Shown here: one piece after another, positions 35,167 to 45,711 of the stretch
Layout: each line of letters starts with the position of its first letter
How positions within the stretch are numbered: position 1 is the first letter of the stretch
Assembly: GCF_000306785.1 (NCBI RefSeq)
Contig: NC_017955.1
Location: 5,022,001-5,086,000 of the forward strand
Source: Modestobacter italicus
Lineage (GTDB): Bacteria; Actinomycetota; Actinomycetes; Mycobacteriales; Geodermatophilaceae
Direction: 5' to 3'
DNA: 64,000 nt
Notes under the pieces: model-generated
Told to the model about the DNA's origin: nothing
Databases searched by the model: none
Seen by the model: only the letters and a program-made list of their open reading frames with translations
Position numbers and translations under genes: made by a program

Positions 35167-35167
<1 letters not shown>

Positions 35168-37458
35168 CAGTTGCCCTCCTGCTGCTCGGGGTGCGCGGCC
35201 TGCTGTACGGCCCGCCAGACGCGCATGGGGGTGACGGGCATGTCGACGTGCCGGACGCCGAGGTGCGCCACGGCGTCGATGACGGCGTTCTGCACCGCCG
35301 GGGTCGAGCCGATGGTCCCGGCCTCGCCGATGCCCTTGGCGCCGAGCGGGTTCATCGGGGTGGGCGTGGCCATGTCGACGAGCTCGAAGCTGGGCAGCTC
35401 GGTCGCCGAGACGAACGGGTAGTCGGCCAGCGTGGACGTCGTCGGGTTGCCGTCCTCGTCGTAGAGGACCTCCTCGAGCAACGCTTGGGCGACGCCCTGC
35501 GCGAAGCCGCCGTGCCGCTGCCCCTCGGCGATGAGCGGGTTGATGACGGTGCCGGCGTCGTCGACGGCCACCAGCCGGGTGAGCTGCGCCTTGCCCGACT
35601 CGACGTCCATCTCCACCACCGCCACGTGCGCGCCGAACGGGAAGGTCGGCGCGTTGGCCTCGAACATGGTGGCGACCAGCAGCCGCTCGTCGCCGGCCAG
35701 CTCGGCGAACGTGACGACGGCGCCCGGCGTACCGCGCACCGCCAGGCCGGCGAGCCCCAGGTCGACGACGAGGTCCGCCGGGTCGACCTCGAGCCGTTCG
35801 GCGGCGCGGCGCCGGGCCTCCTCGATGAGCTCCTCGGCGGCCTGGTGCACCGCCGCGCCGCCCTGCTGGAGGCTGCGCGAGCCCATGGTGCCCCCGCCCT
35901 GCGGCACCAGGTCGGTGTCGCCGTGGAGCACGGTGATCTTCTCCACGGGGATGCCGAGCTGGTCGCTGGCGATCATCGCCCAGGCGGTGGCGTGGCCCTG
36001 CCCGTGCGGCGACGTCCCGGTGAGCACGGTGGCCGTGCCGTCGGCGTGGACCTCCAGCGAGGCGGCCTCCTTGGTGCCCGCGCCGTTGTCGGCGCCGGTG
36101 ATCTCCACGTACACCGACAACCCGATGCCCAGCTGGCGGACCTCACCGGCCTCCCGGCGCCGGGCCTGCTCGGCGCGCAGCTCGTCGTACCCGGCCGCCT
36201 CGAGCGCCTTGTCCAGCGCGGTCGTGTAGTCGCCGTTGTCGTAGGTCGCGCCCATCGGCGTGGTGTGCGGCTCGGAGAACGCGGGCAGCAGGTTCTTCCG
36301 GCGCACCTCCGCCGGGTCCATCCCGATCTCGGCCGCGAACAGGTCGATGGCCCGCTCGACGGCCGCGGTGGCCTCCGGCCGGCCGGCGCCCCGGTACGCA
36401 CCGATGGACGTGGTGGTGGTGGCCAGCGCGCGGCCCTGGGCGTGCACCTTCGGGAACGCGTAGACGCCCGGCGCCATGAGCATCGTCAGGGTGGGCAGCA
36501 CGGCCCCGAGCCGGGGGTAGGCGCCGCAGTCCTGGTCGAAGACCAGGCTGTATGCCTCCACCGTGCCGTCCCGGCGGCCGCCGATCGTGACGACCTGGTC
36601 CTGCGCCCGGCCGTGCAGCATCCCGATCATGTTCTCCGAGCGGCTCTCCGCCCAGCGGACCGGACGGCCGACGTGCTTGGCCAGCCAGGCGACGAAGGCG
36701 TACTCCGGGTCGGCGCCGATCTTCGCGCCGAACCCGCCGCCGACGTCGGGGGTGATCAGGTGGATGAGGTCGGGGTCCATCTCCAGCCAGTCACCGAACT
36801 GGCCGCGCGCCTGCTGGGCGCCCTGGTTGGTGCACCACGCGGTGAGCCTGCCGTCGGCGCTCCAGGCGGCCGCCGCGGCCCGGCCCTCGAGCGGCACCGG
36901 GGCCACCCGCTGGTTGACCAGTGCCTGGGTGACGACGACCTCGCAGCCGTCGAAGAAGTCGGCCGTCGCGGGTTCGCCGAACGAGGCCATCACGTTGGTG
37001 CCCGCCTCCGGGAACAGCAGCACCTCGTCGGCGGCGGCCGCGGCGGTGCCGACCACCGCCGGCAGCGGGTCGATGTCGACGACCACCAGCTCGGCGGCGT
37101 CCTCGCCCTGGTACCGCTCCTCGGTCAGCACGACCGCGATCGGGTCACCGACGAAGCGGACCCGGTCCGACGCCAGCCACGGTCGGGTCATCGCCTCGTT
37201 GATGAAGGGGAACGGCGGGGGGATGGCGACCAGGTCGGTCACGTCCGCGGCGGTCACGACCGCGACCACCCCGGGCGCCTCGAGGGCGGCCGAGGTGTCC
37301 ACCGACAGCAGCCGGCCGTGGGCCACCTGGGAGCGGACGAACGTCGCGTGCAGCGCGCCGGTCAGCCGCTCGTCGACGAGGTCGTCGGTGTAGACCGCCC
37401 CACGGGTGAGGAACAACGGGTCCTCTGTACGGACCACCCGGGTCCCGAGGATGCTCAT
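35167..37458 (-). CDS. coxL: form II CO-dehydrogenase-type molybdopterin subunit (CoxL-like)
   Basis: A 763-residue molybdopterin subunit with [31 protein letters not shown] and a conserved glutamate in [13 protein letters not shown]. The active-site loop reads AYRGAGR, the form II signature; form I CO dehydrogenase has AYRCSFR. It is therefore unlikely to be a true CO dehydrogenase and may oxidise another substrate, such as an aldehyde or N-heterocycle. ATG after AGGAGAG. First gene of a coxL-coxS-coxM operon, divergent from an MFS gene. No maturation genes (CoxD/E/G-like) are visible. Confidence 0.92.
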
Positions 37459-37562
37459 GCGCTCTCCTGTCCTGGTGCCAGCGGTGCCGGGGTCACAATG
37501 GCAGAAGTGTGTGAGCCGGGACACACCGCCTCGCGCCGACGCGCCTGTGATCTGCTGGTCCG

Positions 37563-38816
37563 GTGACCGACCGCGCGCAGCACGGGCAGCGCTCGCGCGG
37601 CGGGGTGGTGCTGCTGGTCGTCGCCATCGTTGTGGTCGCGCTGAACCAGCGCCCCGCGGTGGTGGGCGTGGCGCCGGTGCTCACCGACCTGCGCGCCGAC
37701 ACCGGGTTGTCCAGCGCGCTGGCCGGCCTGCTCACCACCCTGCCGGTGCTCTGCTTCGGCGCCTTCGCCCCGGTGGCGCCCCGGCTGGCCCGCCGGATCG
37801 GGCTGGAGACGGCGGTGGCCGCGTCGTTGCTGCTGCTGGTCGCGGGGATCGCGCTGCGCCTGCTGGACCCGGTGTGGCTGCTCTACGGCGGGAGCCTGGT
37901 CGCCGGGGCGGCGATCGCCATCGCGAACGTGCTGATGCCCGCCTACGTCAAGCGCGAGTTCACCCGCCCCGGCGCGGTGATGGGCGCCTACTCCGCCTCG
38001 CTGAACATCGGCGCCGCCGCGGCCGCCGGGCTCACGGTGCCGATCGGGCTGGCGCTGGGCGCGGGCTGGCGGGTGGCGCTGGCGTCCTGGCTGGTGCTGG
38101 CGCTGATCGCGGTGGTGCTCTGGGTGCCGGTCGCCGGGATCCGCGGCACCCGGACCGCACCGGACGACGCTGGCTCGTGGACGCTGCTGCGGCGCCCGCT
38201 GGCCCGGCAGGTCACGGCCTTCCTCGGGCTGCAGAGCGTGCAGTTCTACTCGGTCGCCGCCTGGCTCCCGACCCTGCTGGCCGACGCGGGCGTGCCGGTC
38301 GGCGAGGGCGGTCTCCTGCTGGCCGTGTCGAACGTGGTAGGGGCCGCCGGCGCGCTGCTCGCGCCCGCGGTGGCCGGCCGGATGCGGACCCAGCGATCGC
38401 TCGTCGTCGCCGTCCTGGTCGCCTACGTGGGCGGGCTGACCGGGCTGCTGGTGGCGCCGGACTCCGGGACGGTCGTCTGGGTGGCGCTGTTCGGGCTCGC
38501 CCAGGGCAGCGGTTTCGCGCTGGCCCTCACGCTGATCGTGCTGCGCAGCGCCACCCCACTGGTGGCCGCCCGGCTGGGCGGTGTCGCGCAGTGCGTGGGT
38601 TACCTGGTCGCCGCCGCCGGGCCGGTCGTGCTCGGCGCGCTGCATGACGCGACGGGTGCCTGGGGCTGGCCGATGGGGCTGCTGCTGGTCCTGCTGGTGC
38701 CGATGGGCCTGGCCGGCTGGGGCGCGTCGCGCGACGCCGTCCTCGACCCCGACGGCGCCCTGGACGAGGTGCTCCAGGACGTTCCGGCCGGGGTGCGGAC
38801 GGCGCCGCGGCGCTGA
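37563..38816 (+). CDS. CynX/NimT-type MFS transporter
   Basis: A 417-residue transporter with about 12 helices. LNQRPAVVGVAPVLTDLRAD, the TM-loop PAYVKREFTRPGAVMGAYSA, and GLQSVQFYSVAAWLPTLLAD are typical of the CynX/cyanate permease-like MFS. It is divergent from the form II cox-type operon, so it might move that enzyme's substrate, but there is no direct proof. GTG start. Confidence 0.85.
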   Translation: MTDRAQHGQRSRGGVVLLVVAIVVVALNQRPAVVGVAPVLTDLRADTGLSSALAGLLTTLPVLCFGAFAPVAPRLARRIGLETAVAASLLLLVAGIALRLLDPVWLLYGGSLVAGAAIAIANVLMPAYVKREFTRPGAVMGAYSASLNIGAAAAAGLTVPIGLALGAGWRVALASWLVLALIAVVLWVPVAGIRGTRTAPDDAGSWTLLRRPLARQVTAFLGLQSVQFYSVAAWLPTLLADAGVPVGEGGLLLAVSNVVGAAGALLAPAVAGRMRTQRSLVVAVLVAYVGGLTGLLVAPDSGTVVWVALFGLAQGSGFALALTLIVLRSATPLVAARLGGVAQCVGYLVAAAGPVVLGALHDATGAWGWPMGLLLVLLVPMGLAGWGASRDAVLDPDGALDEVLQDVPAGVRTAPRR

Positions 38817-38820
38817 CCGG

Positions 38821-39000
38821 TCAGGCCTGCGGGTCGGTGGCGGCGGACGGCTGCGGCGTCTCGGCCGCCTCGCCGTTCCAGTCCTTGCCGGCCTCGTCGG
38901 CGTTCTCCGAGGCGCTGTCGGTCTGCCCGGCGACGACCTCCACCATCTCCTGGTCGGAGAGGCCCTCGCCGGCCTGGGTGAGGTTGGTGTTCTCGCTCAT
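38821..39000 (-). CDS. small acidic protein, unknown
   Basis: A 59-residue acidic protein beginning MSENTNLTQAGEGLSDQEMV with an Ala/Glu/Asp-rich tail (NADEAGKDWNGEAAE). Probably intrinsically disordered. It follows hrpA on the same strand after 72 bases and has a GAGGA site. No family recognised. Confidence 0.6.
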   Translation of the reverse strand: MSENTNLTQAGEGLSDQEMVEVVAGQTDSASENADEAGKDWNGEAAETPQPSAATDPQA

Positions 39001-39072
39001 CGAGGACTCCTTCGTCTCGCGGTCGCTGTCCCCCCGACGGTCCCCGGCCGGACGAGCGGGCAAACCCCGGCC

Positions 39073-42000
39073 TCAGGCCGACAGCTGGTCGATCGCCTTG
39101 TAGACCCGCTGCTCGGAGATCGGCCGGGGCGTGCCCACGGTCTGGGCGAACAGGCCGACCCGCAGCTCCTCCACCATCCAGCGCACCCGGGCGACCGGGT
39201 CGTCGGGCGCACCGGTGGCCGGGATGCGCGCCCGCAGCTGCTCGTACTCCTTCGTCACCGCCTCGACCTGCGCGGACCAGAGCGCGTCCCGGGCGGCGTT
39301 GGCCGGCAGCTTCTCCAGCCGGTACGCCATCGCGGTGAGGTAGCGGACCAGGTCGGGCAGCCGCCGGCGTCCGGCGTCGGCCACGAACCCGCGGTGCAGC
39401 AGCCCGGTCATCTGCCGGCGCAGGTCGGCGATCGCGGCGTCGGGCACCCGCCGTCCCGGCGCGGCACCGATCGCCACCGCCACCTCGCGGGCCTGGGTGA
39501 GCACCGCCTCGACCCGGCGCACGGCGTCCGCGGTGAGCGCGGGCAGCTCGGCGCGGGCGGTGGTCACCAGCGCCTCGAAGGCCGCCTGCGTGCGCGGCGG
39601 CCCACCGGCGGCCGCGATCAGCTCGTCGGCGGCGGCGTCCACGCAGTCGGCGACCAGGTCGGGGATCTCGCCGTCGGGGTTGAACTGCAGCGCCAGCCGG
39701 GTGCGCGGGGAGAGCCCCTTGACCACCTGCTTGACCGGTGAGCCGGCGGCCAGCACGAGCAGCCGGCGGGCTCCGCGCCAGGCCAGCCGGCTCGCCTCGG
39801 CCTCGGTCGGGACGACGCGGACGCCGACCGTCGTGCCCTCGTCGACCAGCGCCGGGAACGCGGTGACCACGTGCCCGCCGCGCTGCACCTCCACCGTGGC
39901 CGGCAGGTCGCCGAAGGTCCAGGCCGTCTGGCCGGTGCGCTCGTACGTCGACGCCGCCCGGGCGAGGCTGGCCCGCGCCTGCGGCGCCACCTGCGCGCGC
40001 AGCGCGGTGAGGTCCTTGCCCTGGGCGAGCGGGCGCTGCTGGTCGTCGAGCACCCGGTAGGTGGCGCGCAGGTGGGCCGGGACGGCGGCCGGCTGCCACG
40101 CGTCCGGCGGGATGGTGACGGCGGTGGCCCGGCGCAGCTCGCGCTCCAGCGCCGGCAGCAGCGGCTCGGTGGGGTCGATGTGCGGCAGCACTTCGCGCAC
40201 CCGGTCCGGGATGGGCACCAACCCGCGGCGCAGCTGCTTGGGCAGCGAGCGCAGCAGCTCGGTGACCAGCTCGGCGCGCTGACCGGGCACGGTGAACGCC
40301 AGCGACTCCCCCGACGTCCGCTCGGCGACGGTGTCCAGCACGCCCAGCGGCACGTCGACGGTCACGCCGTCCTCGACCGCGCCGGGGGCGAATGCGTACG
40401 ACAGCGGCAGGGTCAGTCCCTGGGTCAGCCGCACCTCGTCCGGGTAGTCCTCGGCCTGCACCTGCCCGGCCGCCGCGGCGTTGGTGAGCATCTCCGGCGT
40501 GAAGGTGAGCAGGTCCGGGGTCTCCCGGCGGGCCTGCTTCCACCACCGGTCGAAGTGCCGGGTGGAGACGACGTCGGCGGGGACCCGCGCGTCGTAGAGC
40601 TCGAACAGCGTCTCGTCGTCGACCCGGATGTCCCGGCGCCGGGCGCGCTCCTCCAGCTCGGCGACCCGCTCGATGGCCCGCGCGTTCTCCGCCCAGAAGG
40701 CGTGGTGCGTCGTCCACTCGCCCTGCACGAGGGCGTGCCGGATGAACAGCTCGCGGGAGACCACCGGGTCGATCGAGCCGTACTGCACCCGCCGGCCGAC
40801 GACGAGCGGCAGGCCGTAGAGGGTGACCCGCTCGGTGGCCACCACCGAGCCGCGCTTGGCGTCCCAGCGCGGCTCGCTGTACTGCCGCTTCACCAGGTGG
40901 TCGGCGAGCCGCTCCACGACCTCGGGGTCGATCCGCGCCACCATCCGGGCGAACAGCCGGCTGGTCTCGACCAGCTCGGCGGCCACCACCCAGCGCGGCG
41001 GTTTCTTCGCCAGCGGGCTGCCCGGCGCGATCACGAAGCGGGTGTTCCGGGTGCCGACGTACTCCCGGGACGGGCGCTTGTCGCCCTTGGGCGCTTCGGC
41101 CTGGGTGCCGATCTGGGACAGCAGCCCGGCCAGCAGGGACGCCGTCACGCCCTTCTCGTCCGGCTCGGTGGCCAGCGCGCCGGTGGTCATGCCGAGCCGG
41201 CGGGCGGTGCCGCGCAGCTGGCCGTGCAGGTCCTGCCACTCGCGGATCCGCAGGTAGTGCAGGAACTCGCGCTTCACGTTGCGCCGGAACTGGTTGCCGC
41301 TGAGCGCGTCCTGCTGCTCGGCCAGGTACCGCCAGAGGTTGAGCAGGCCCAGGAAGTCGGAGTTCTCGTCGGCGAACCGGCGGTGCAGCTCGTCGGCGGC
41401 CTGCTGGTGCTCGGCCGGCCGCTCGCGCACGTCCTGCACGGTGAGCCCGGCGGCGATGACCAGCACCTCCTCCAGCACCCCGCGCCGGTCGGCCTCCACG
41501 ACCATCCGGGCGATCCGCGGGTCCAGCGGCAGCGCGGCCAGCGAGCGGCCGGTCTCGGTCAGCCGGCCGGCGTCGTCGAGCGCGCCGAGCTCCTCGAGCA
41601 GCGCCAGCCCGTCGGCGACCGAGCGGCGGTCCGGCGGGTCGATGAACGGGAAGTCCGCGACGTCGCCCAGCTCGAGGGAGGCCATCTGCAGCAGCACCGA
41701 GGCGAGGTTGGTGCGCAGGATCTCCGGGTCGGTGTACTCCGGGCGGGCGTCGAAGTCGTCCTCGGTGTAGAGCCGGATCGCGATGCCCTCGCTGGTGCGC
41801 CCGCACCGGCCGGAGCGCTGCCGGGCCGAGGCCTGGCTGATCGGCTCGATCGGCAGCCGCTGCACCTTGGTGCGATGGCTGTACCGGGAGATGCGTGCGG
41901 TGCCCGGATCGACGACGTACTTGATGCCCGGCACCGTCAGCGACGTCTCGGCGACGTTGGTGGCCAGCACGATCCGCCGGCCGGTGTGCGCCGCGAAGAC

Positions 42001-43011
42001 CCGGTGCTGCTCGGCCGCCGACAGCCGGGAGTAGAGCGGCAGCACCTCGGTGTGCGGGAACCCGCGCTCGCCCAGGGCGTCGGCGGTGTCCCGGATCTCC
42101 CGCTCGCCGGCGAGGAAGACCAGCACGTCCCCGGGTCCCTCGGCCACCAGCTCGGCGCAGGCGTCGACGATGGCGCTGACCTGGTCGCGGTCCTCGTCGG
42201 CCTCCGGGTCGTCGGGGTCGATGACCGGGCGGTAGCGGACCTCGACGGGGTAGGTGCGCCCGCTGACCTCTACGACGGGCACCTCGTTGCCCTCGTACGA
42301 GAAGTGCTTGGCGATCCGGTCGACGTCGATCGTCGCGGAGGTGATGACCAGCTTCAGGTCCGGACGGCGGGGCAGCAGCCGGGCCAGGTAGCCCAGCAGG
42401 AAGTCGATGTTGAGGCTCCGCTCGTGGGCCTCGTCGATGATGATCGTGTCGTACTGGCGCAGCATCCGGTCGCGCTGCACCTCGGCGAGCAGCACGCCGT
42501 CGGTCATCAGCTTGACCAGCGTCCGGTCGCCCACCTCGTCGGTGAACCGGACCTTCCAGCCGACGACGTCGCCCAGCGGCGAGCCGATCTCCTCGGCGAT
42601 CCGCTCGGCCACCGTGCGGGCGGCGATCCGCCGCGGCTGGGTGTGCCCGATCCGGCCACGGACGCCGCGGCCGAGCTCCAGCAGGATCTTCGGCAGCTGG
42701 GTGGTCTTGCCCGAACCGGTCTCGCCGGCCACCACGACCACCTGCGACTCGCGCAGCGCGGCGGCGATGTCGTCGCGCCGCTGGCTGACCGGCAGCTCCT
42801 CCGGGTAGCTGAGCACCGGGACGGCGGCGCGGCGGCGGGCGATGCGCTCCTCGGCGACGGCGACGTCCTCGGCGATCCGCTCCCGCTGCCGGGCGCGGGC
42901 TGCGGGGTCCTTGGTGCGCCGGGTGCCGTCGAGCCGCCGTCCGAGCCGGTGCTCGTCGGCGAGGGTCAACGCGGGCAGCCGCGACCGGAGGTCGTCGTGC
43001 GGGGTGGTCAC
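39073..43011 (-). CDS. hrpA: ATP-dependent RNA helicase HrpA
   Basis: A 1312-residue DEAH-box helicase, full family length. Motifs include GETGSGKTTQLPK (I), IIDEAHERSLN (II, DEAH), TSATID (III), LATNVAETSLTVPG (V) and QRSGRCGRT (VI). The large C-terminal DUF3418/OB region follows. HrpA acts on mRNA and stalled ribosomes in the cytoplasm. GTG start at 43011 is the only reasonable one; an AAGGAG lies 13 bases before it. Divergent from the MarR regulator with operator between. Confidence 0.95.
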   Translation of the reverse strand: MTTPHDDLRSRLPALTLADEHRLGRRLDGTRRTKDPAARARQRERIAEDVAVAEERIARRRAAVPVLSYPEELPVSQRRDDIAAALRESQVVVVAGETGSGKTTQLPKILLELGRGVRGRIGHTQPRRIAARTVAERIAEEIGSPLGDVVGWKVRFTDEVGDRTLVKLMTDGVLLAEVQRDRMLRQYDTIIIDEAHERSLNIDFLLGYLARLLPRRPDLKLVITSATIDVDRIAKHFSYEGNEVPVVEVSGRTYPVEVRYRPVIDPDDPEADEDRDQVSAIVDACAELVAEGPGDVLVFLAGEREIRDTADALGERGFPHTEVLPLYSRLSAAEQHRVFAAHTGRRIVLATNVAETSLTVPGIKYVVDPGTARISRYSHRTKVQRLPIEPISQASARQRSGRCGRTSEGIAIRLYTEDDFDARPEYTDPEILRTNLASVLLQMASLELGDVADFPFIDPPDRRSVADGLALLEELGALDDAGRLTETGRSLAALPLDPRIARMVVEADRRGVLEEVLVIAAGLTVQDVRERPAEHQQAADELHRRFADENSDFLGLLNLWRYLAEQQDALSGNQFRRNVKREFLHYLRIREWQDLHGQLRGTARRLGMTTGALATEPDEKGVTASLLAGLLSQIGTQAEAPKGDKRPSREYVGTRNTRFVIAPGSPLAKKPPRWVVAAELVETSRLFARMVARIDPEVVERLADHLVKRQYSEPRWDAKRGSVVATERVTLYGLPLVVGRRVQYGSIDPVVSRELFIRHALVQGEWTTHHAFWAENARAIERVAELEERARRRDIRVDDETLFELYDARVPADVVSTRHFDRWWKQARRETPDLLTFTPEMLTNAAAAGQVQAEDYPDEVRLTQGLTLPLSYAFAPGAVEDGVTVDVPLGVLDTVAERTSGESLAFTVPGQRAELVTELLRSLPKQLRRGLVPIPDRVREVLPHIDPTEPLLPALERELRRATAVTIPPDAWQPAAVPAHLRATYRVLDDQQRPLAQGKDLTALRAQVAPQARASLARAASTYERTGQTAWTFGDLPATVEVQRGGHVVTAFPALVDEGTTVGVRVVPTEAEASRLAWRGARRLLVLAAGSPVKQVVKGLSPRTRLALQFNPDGEIPDLVADCVDAAADELIAAAGGPPRTQAAFEALVTTARAELPALTADAVRRVEAVLTQAREVAVAIGAAPGRRVPDAAIADLRRQMTGLLHRGFVADAGRRRLPDLVRYLTAMAYRLEKLPANAARDALWSAQVEAVTKEYEQLRARIPATGAPDDPVARVRWMVEELRVGLFAQTVGTPRPISEQRVYKAIDQLSA

Positions 43012-43110
43012 GGGGTGCTCGCTTCTCCTTCGAGGGTGCTGCTCCCAGGGTCCCATCCCCGGCGAGCCCGTTGCGCGACTCACACTCCGTGCGCCGTGCA
43101 ACTGATTGCG

Positions 43111-43138
43111 TGCACCGCACAACGGGTTGTATGGTGCA
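43111..43138. promoter_or_regulatory. MarR-type operator
   Basis: tgcaccgcacaac-gg-gttgtatggtgca, 13-base arms with 11 matching pairs. A second gcaa-ctga-ttgc palindrome lies just upstream. Sits in the gap between hrpA and marR, about 50 bases before the marR start. Confidence 0.6.
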
Positions 43139-43188
43139 CCTGTTCCTCCGGCGCAGTGTGGCGCCCATCGCTGACCTCCGGAGCCCCC

Positions 43189-43716
43189 GTGACCGACGTC
43201 CTCCCCGCTGCCGGGTCCGCAGCCGATGCCGAGCAGGCGTCGCTGTCCGACCAGCTCGTGCAGCTGGTCCGCGTGATGCACGCGTTCAAGGCGCAGGCGA
43301 CCAGCGGCTCGGGCCCCGAGGCCCGGGAGCGCGCGGCCCACGTGCTGCTGTTCCCGCTCACCCGGCTCGGCGCGCTCCGCCAGGGCTCGCTGGCCGAGCT
43401 GGTGCACGCCGACCCCTCCACCGTCAGCCGGCACGTGACGCTGCTGGTCGACCGCGGGCTCGTCCGCCGGGTGGCCGACGAGCAGGACGGGCGCGCCAGC
43501 CGGCTCGTCGTCACCCCGGCCGGCGAGGCCGAGGTCGAGAAGATGCGGCAGGAGCGCGACAGCGTGCTCTCCCGCGTCACGGCCGACTGGACCGCCGACG
43601 AGCTCGCCACCTTCACCCGTCAGCTGCACCGCTTCGTGCGGGGCCTGAACGACCTCATCCCCACCCTGGGCACTGCCGTCGGCGGCGCCGTCAACCCTCC
43701 CGAGAAGGACCGATGA
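43189..43716 (+). CDS. MarR-family regulator of the DHA2 exporter
   Basis: A 175-residue winged-helix regulator: LAELVHADPSTVSRHVTLLVDRG, RRVADEQDGRASRLVV and LTPAGEAEVEKM. It overlaps the exporter gene by four bases (ATGA), the standard layout of a drug-responsive repressor and its pump. GTG start. It likely represses its own operon through the operator upstream. Confidence 0.9.
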   Translation: MTDVLPAAGSAADAEQASLSDQLVQLVRVMHAFKAQATSGSGPEARERAAHVLLFPLTRLGALRQGSLAELVHADPSTVSRHVTLLVDRGLVRRVADEQDGRASRLVVTPAGEAEVEKMRQERDSVLSRVTADWTADELATFTRQLHRFVRGLNDLIPTLGTAVGGAVNPPEKDR

Positions 43717-45635
43717 CCCAGACCACGGACCGCACCGCCCGGGCCGAGGCCCGGGTGGCCGCGGCCGCCCCGGACTCAGCCGGCGGATTCACCCACAAGC
43801 AGATCATGACGATCCTGGCGGGCCTGCTGCTCGGCATGTTCCTCGCGGCGCTGGACCAGACGGTGGTCTCCACCGCCATCCGCACCGTCGCGGACGACCT
43901 CCAGGGCTACGACCTGCAGGCCTGGGCGACGACGGCCTTCCTGATCACCTCGACGATCTCCACGCCGCTCTACGGCAAGTTGAGCGACATGTACGGCCGG
44001 CGGGGCTTCTACCTGTTCGCCATCGCCGTGTTCGTCGTCGGTTCGATGCTCTGCGGGCTGGCCGACTCGATGTACCAGCTGGCCGCCTTCCGGGCGATCC
44101 AGGGCATCGGCGCCGGTGGCCTGATGTCGCTGGCGCTGGCGATCATCGCCGACATCGTGCCGCCGCGGGAGCGCTCGAAGTACCAGGGCTACTTCATGGC
44201 CGTCTTCGGCACCTCGAGCGTGCTCGGCCCGGTGATCGGCGGCTTCCTCTCCGGCCAGGACTCGATCCTGGGGATCACCGGCTGGCGCTGGATCTTCTAC
44301 GTCAACGTGCCGCTGGGGATCCTGGCCTTCGCCGTCGTCTTCAAGGTGCTGCACCTGCCGCACACCAAGCGTGAGCACCGGATCGACTTCCCCGGCGCGC
44401 TGGCGCTGATCACCTTCCTGGTGCCGCTGCTGATCGTCGCCGAGCAGGGCCGCACCTGGGGCTGGAGCTCCACCGGCGCGCTGGCCTGCTACGCGATCGC
44501 CGCGGTCGGGTTCGTCGCCTTCGTGCTCGCCGAGCGGGCGTACAAGGACGAGGCCCTGCTGCCGCTGCGGATGTTCAAGAACCGCACTTTCGCGGTCAGC
44601 AGCCTATCCAGCATCGTGCTGGGCGCCGGCATGTTCGGCGGCATCCTGCTGCTCCCGCAGTACCTGCAGATCGTGCACGGCTCCAGCCCCACCGAGGCCG
44701 GCCTGCAGATGATCCCGCTGGTGCTGGGCATCATGACCGGCTCGATCATCGCCGGTCAGACGGTCGCCCGGACGGGCAAGTACAAGGTGTTCCCGCTGGT
44801 CGGCACGGTGTTCATCGTCGCCGCGCTGGTCGCGCTGTCCTTCATAGTCGGCGCGGACACCTCGGTCTGGGCGCTGGTCCCCTTCATGCTGCTCATGGGC
44901 CTGGGGCTCGGCTTCAACTTCCAGCCGGTCATCCTGGCGGTGCAGAACGCGGTCAGCCCGCGCGAGATCGGCGTGGCCACCTCGTCGGTGACCTTCTTCC
45001 GGCAGATGGGCGGCACGCTCGGGACGGCGGTCTTCCTGTCCGTGCTGTTCAGCGCGCTCCCCGGCCGGATCGCCGACGCCTACGCCAGCGCCCAGGGCGA
45101 CCCGGCGTTCCAGCAGGCCGCCGCAGCGAACCCCGACCAGCTGCAGCAGCTCTCCGGGGCCGGTAGCGACCTCGGCGACACGTCGTTCGTGCAGACGATC
45201 GACCAGGCGCTGGCCGCCCCGTTCAAGGCCGGCTTCGCCGACACGCTGGACCTGGTCTTCCTCATCGCGGCCTGCGTCGTGGCGATCGGCTTCTTCGTGC
45301 TGATCTTCCTGCCGCAGCTGGCGCTCCGGACCCAGTCCGGCATCCAGGCCGCCCAGGCCGGGAGCTCGGGCGAGGCCGGCGCGGACGGCCCGGTGCTGGC
45401 GGCGGAGCACGCGGCCGGTGCCGCTGCCCCGACGTCGGTCGAGCCGCCCGTCGACGGTGCCGACCGGACCGACGAGCAGCCGACCCGGGACGACTCCAGC
45501 GGGCGGCACGGTGCCACCGCCGTCGTCCCGCCGTCGACCGGCAGCGGCCGGCACGAGGCGGGGGCGCACCAGCCGACCGGCCTGGACAGCGTCCCGGCCG
45601 ACCACCTGCCCGAGACCGTCCGGCACCGCGACTGA
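43713..45635 (+). CDS. DHA2-family (14-TM) multidrug MFS exporter
   Basis: A 640-residue protein with about 14 helices. LDQTVVSTAIRTVADDL, GKLSDMYGRRGFYLFAIAVF and the TM5 motif VFGTSSVLGPVIGGFLSG define drug:H+ antiporters of the EmrB/QacA type. The C-terminal 90 residues are a polar, Pro/Gly/Ala tail absent in most relatives. Coupled to the MarR gene; probably exports a toxic compound sensed by that regulator. Confidence 0.92.
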   Translation: MTQTTDRTARAEARVAAAAPDSAGGFTHKQIMTILAGLLLGMFLAALDQTVVSTAIRTVADDLQGYDLQAWATTAFLITSTISTPLYGKLSDMYGRRGFYLFAIAVFVVGSMLCGLADSMYQLAAFRAIQGIGAGGLMSLALAIIADIVPPRERSKYQGYFMAVFGTSSVLGPVIGGFLSGQDSILGITGWRWIFYVNVPLGILAFAVVFKVLHLPHTKREHRIDFPGALALITFLVPLLIVAEQGRTWGWSSTGALACYAIAAVGFVAFVLAERAYKDEALLPLRMFKNRTFAVSSLSSIVLGAGMFGGILLLPQYLQIVHGSSPTEAGLQMIPLVLGIMTGSIIAGQTVARTGKYKVFPLVGTVFIVAALVALSFIVGADTSVWALVPFMLLMGLGLGFNFQPVILAVQNAVSPREIGVATSSVTFFRQMGGTLGTAVFLSVLFSALPGRIADAYASAQGDPAFQQAAAANPDQLQQLSGAGSDLGDTSFVQTIDQALAAPFKAGFADTLDLVFLIAACVVAIGFFVLIFLPQLALRTQSGIQAAQAGSSGEAGADGPVLAAEHAAGAAAPTSVEPPVDGADRTDEQPTRDDSSGRHGATAVVPPSTGSGRHEAGAHQPTGLDSVPADHLPETVRHRD

Positions 45636-45651
45636 CCCACCCCGCTGCACG

Positions 45652-45687
45652 ACAGGGCCCCTCCCGCACCCGCGGGAGGGGCCCTGT
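45652..45687. terminator. bidirectional hairpin terminator
   Basis: Perfect 16-base arms, acagggcccctcccgc and complement, with loop accc. It separates the convergent exporter and alcohol dehydrogenase genes. Confidence 0.88.
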
Positions 45688-45711
45688 CGTCGTCTCAGCG
45701 CCGGTCGGCGG

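Noticed and set aside
40000-43716. very long plus-strand ORF over hrpA
   Set aside because: Antisense shadow of hrpA; only its last 175 codons, the MarR gene, have real domain content.
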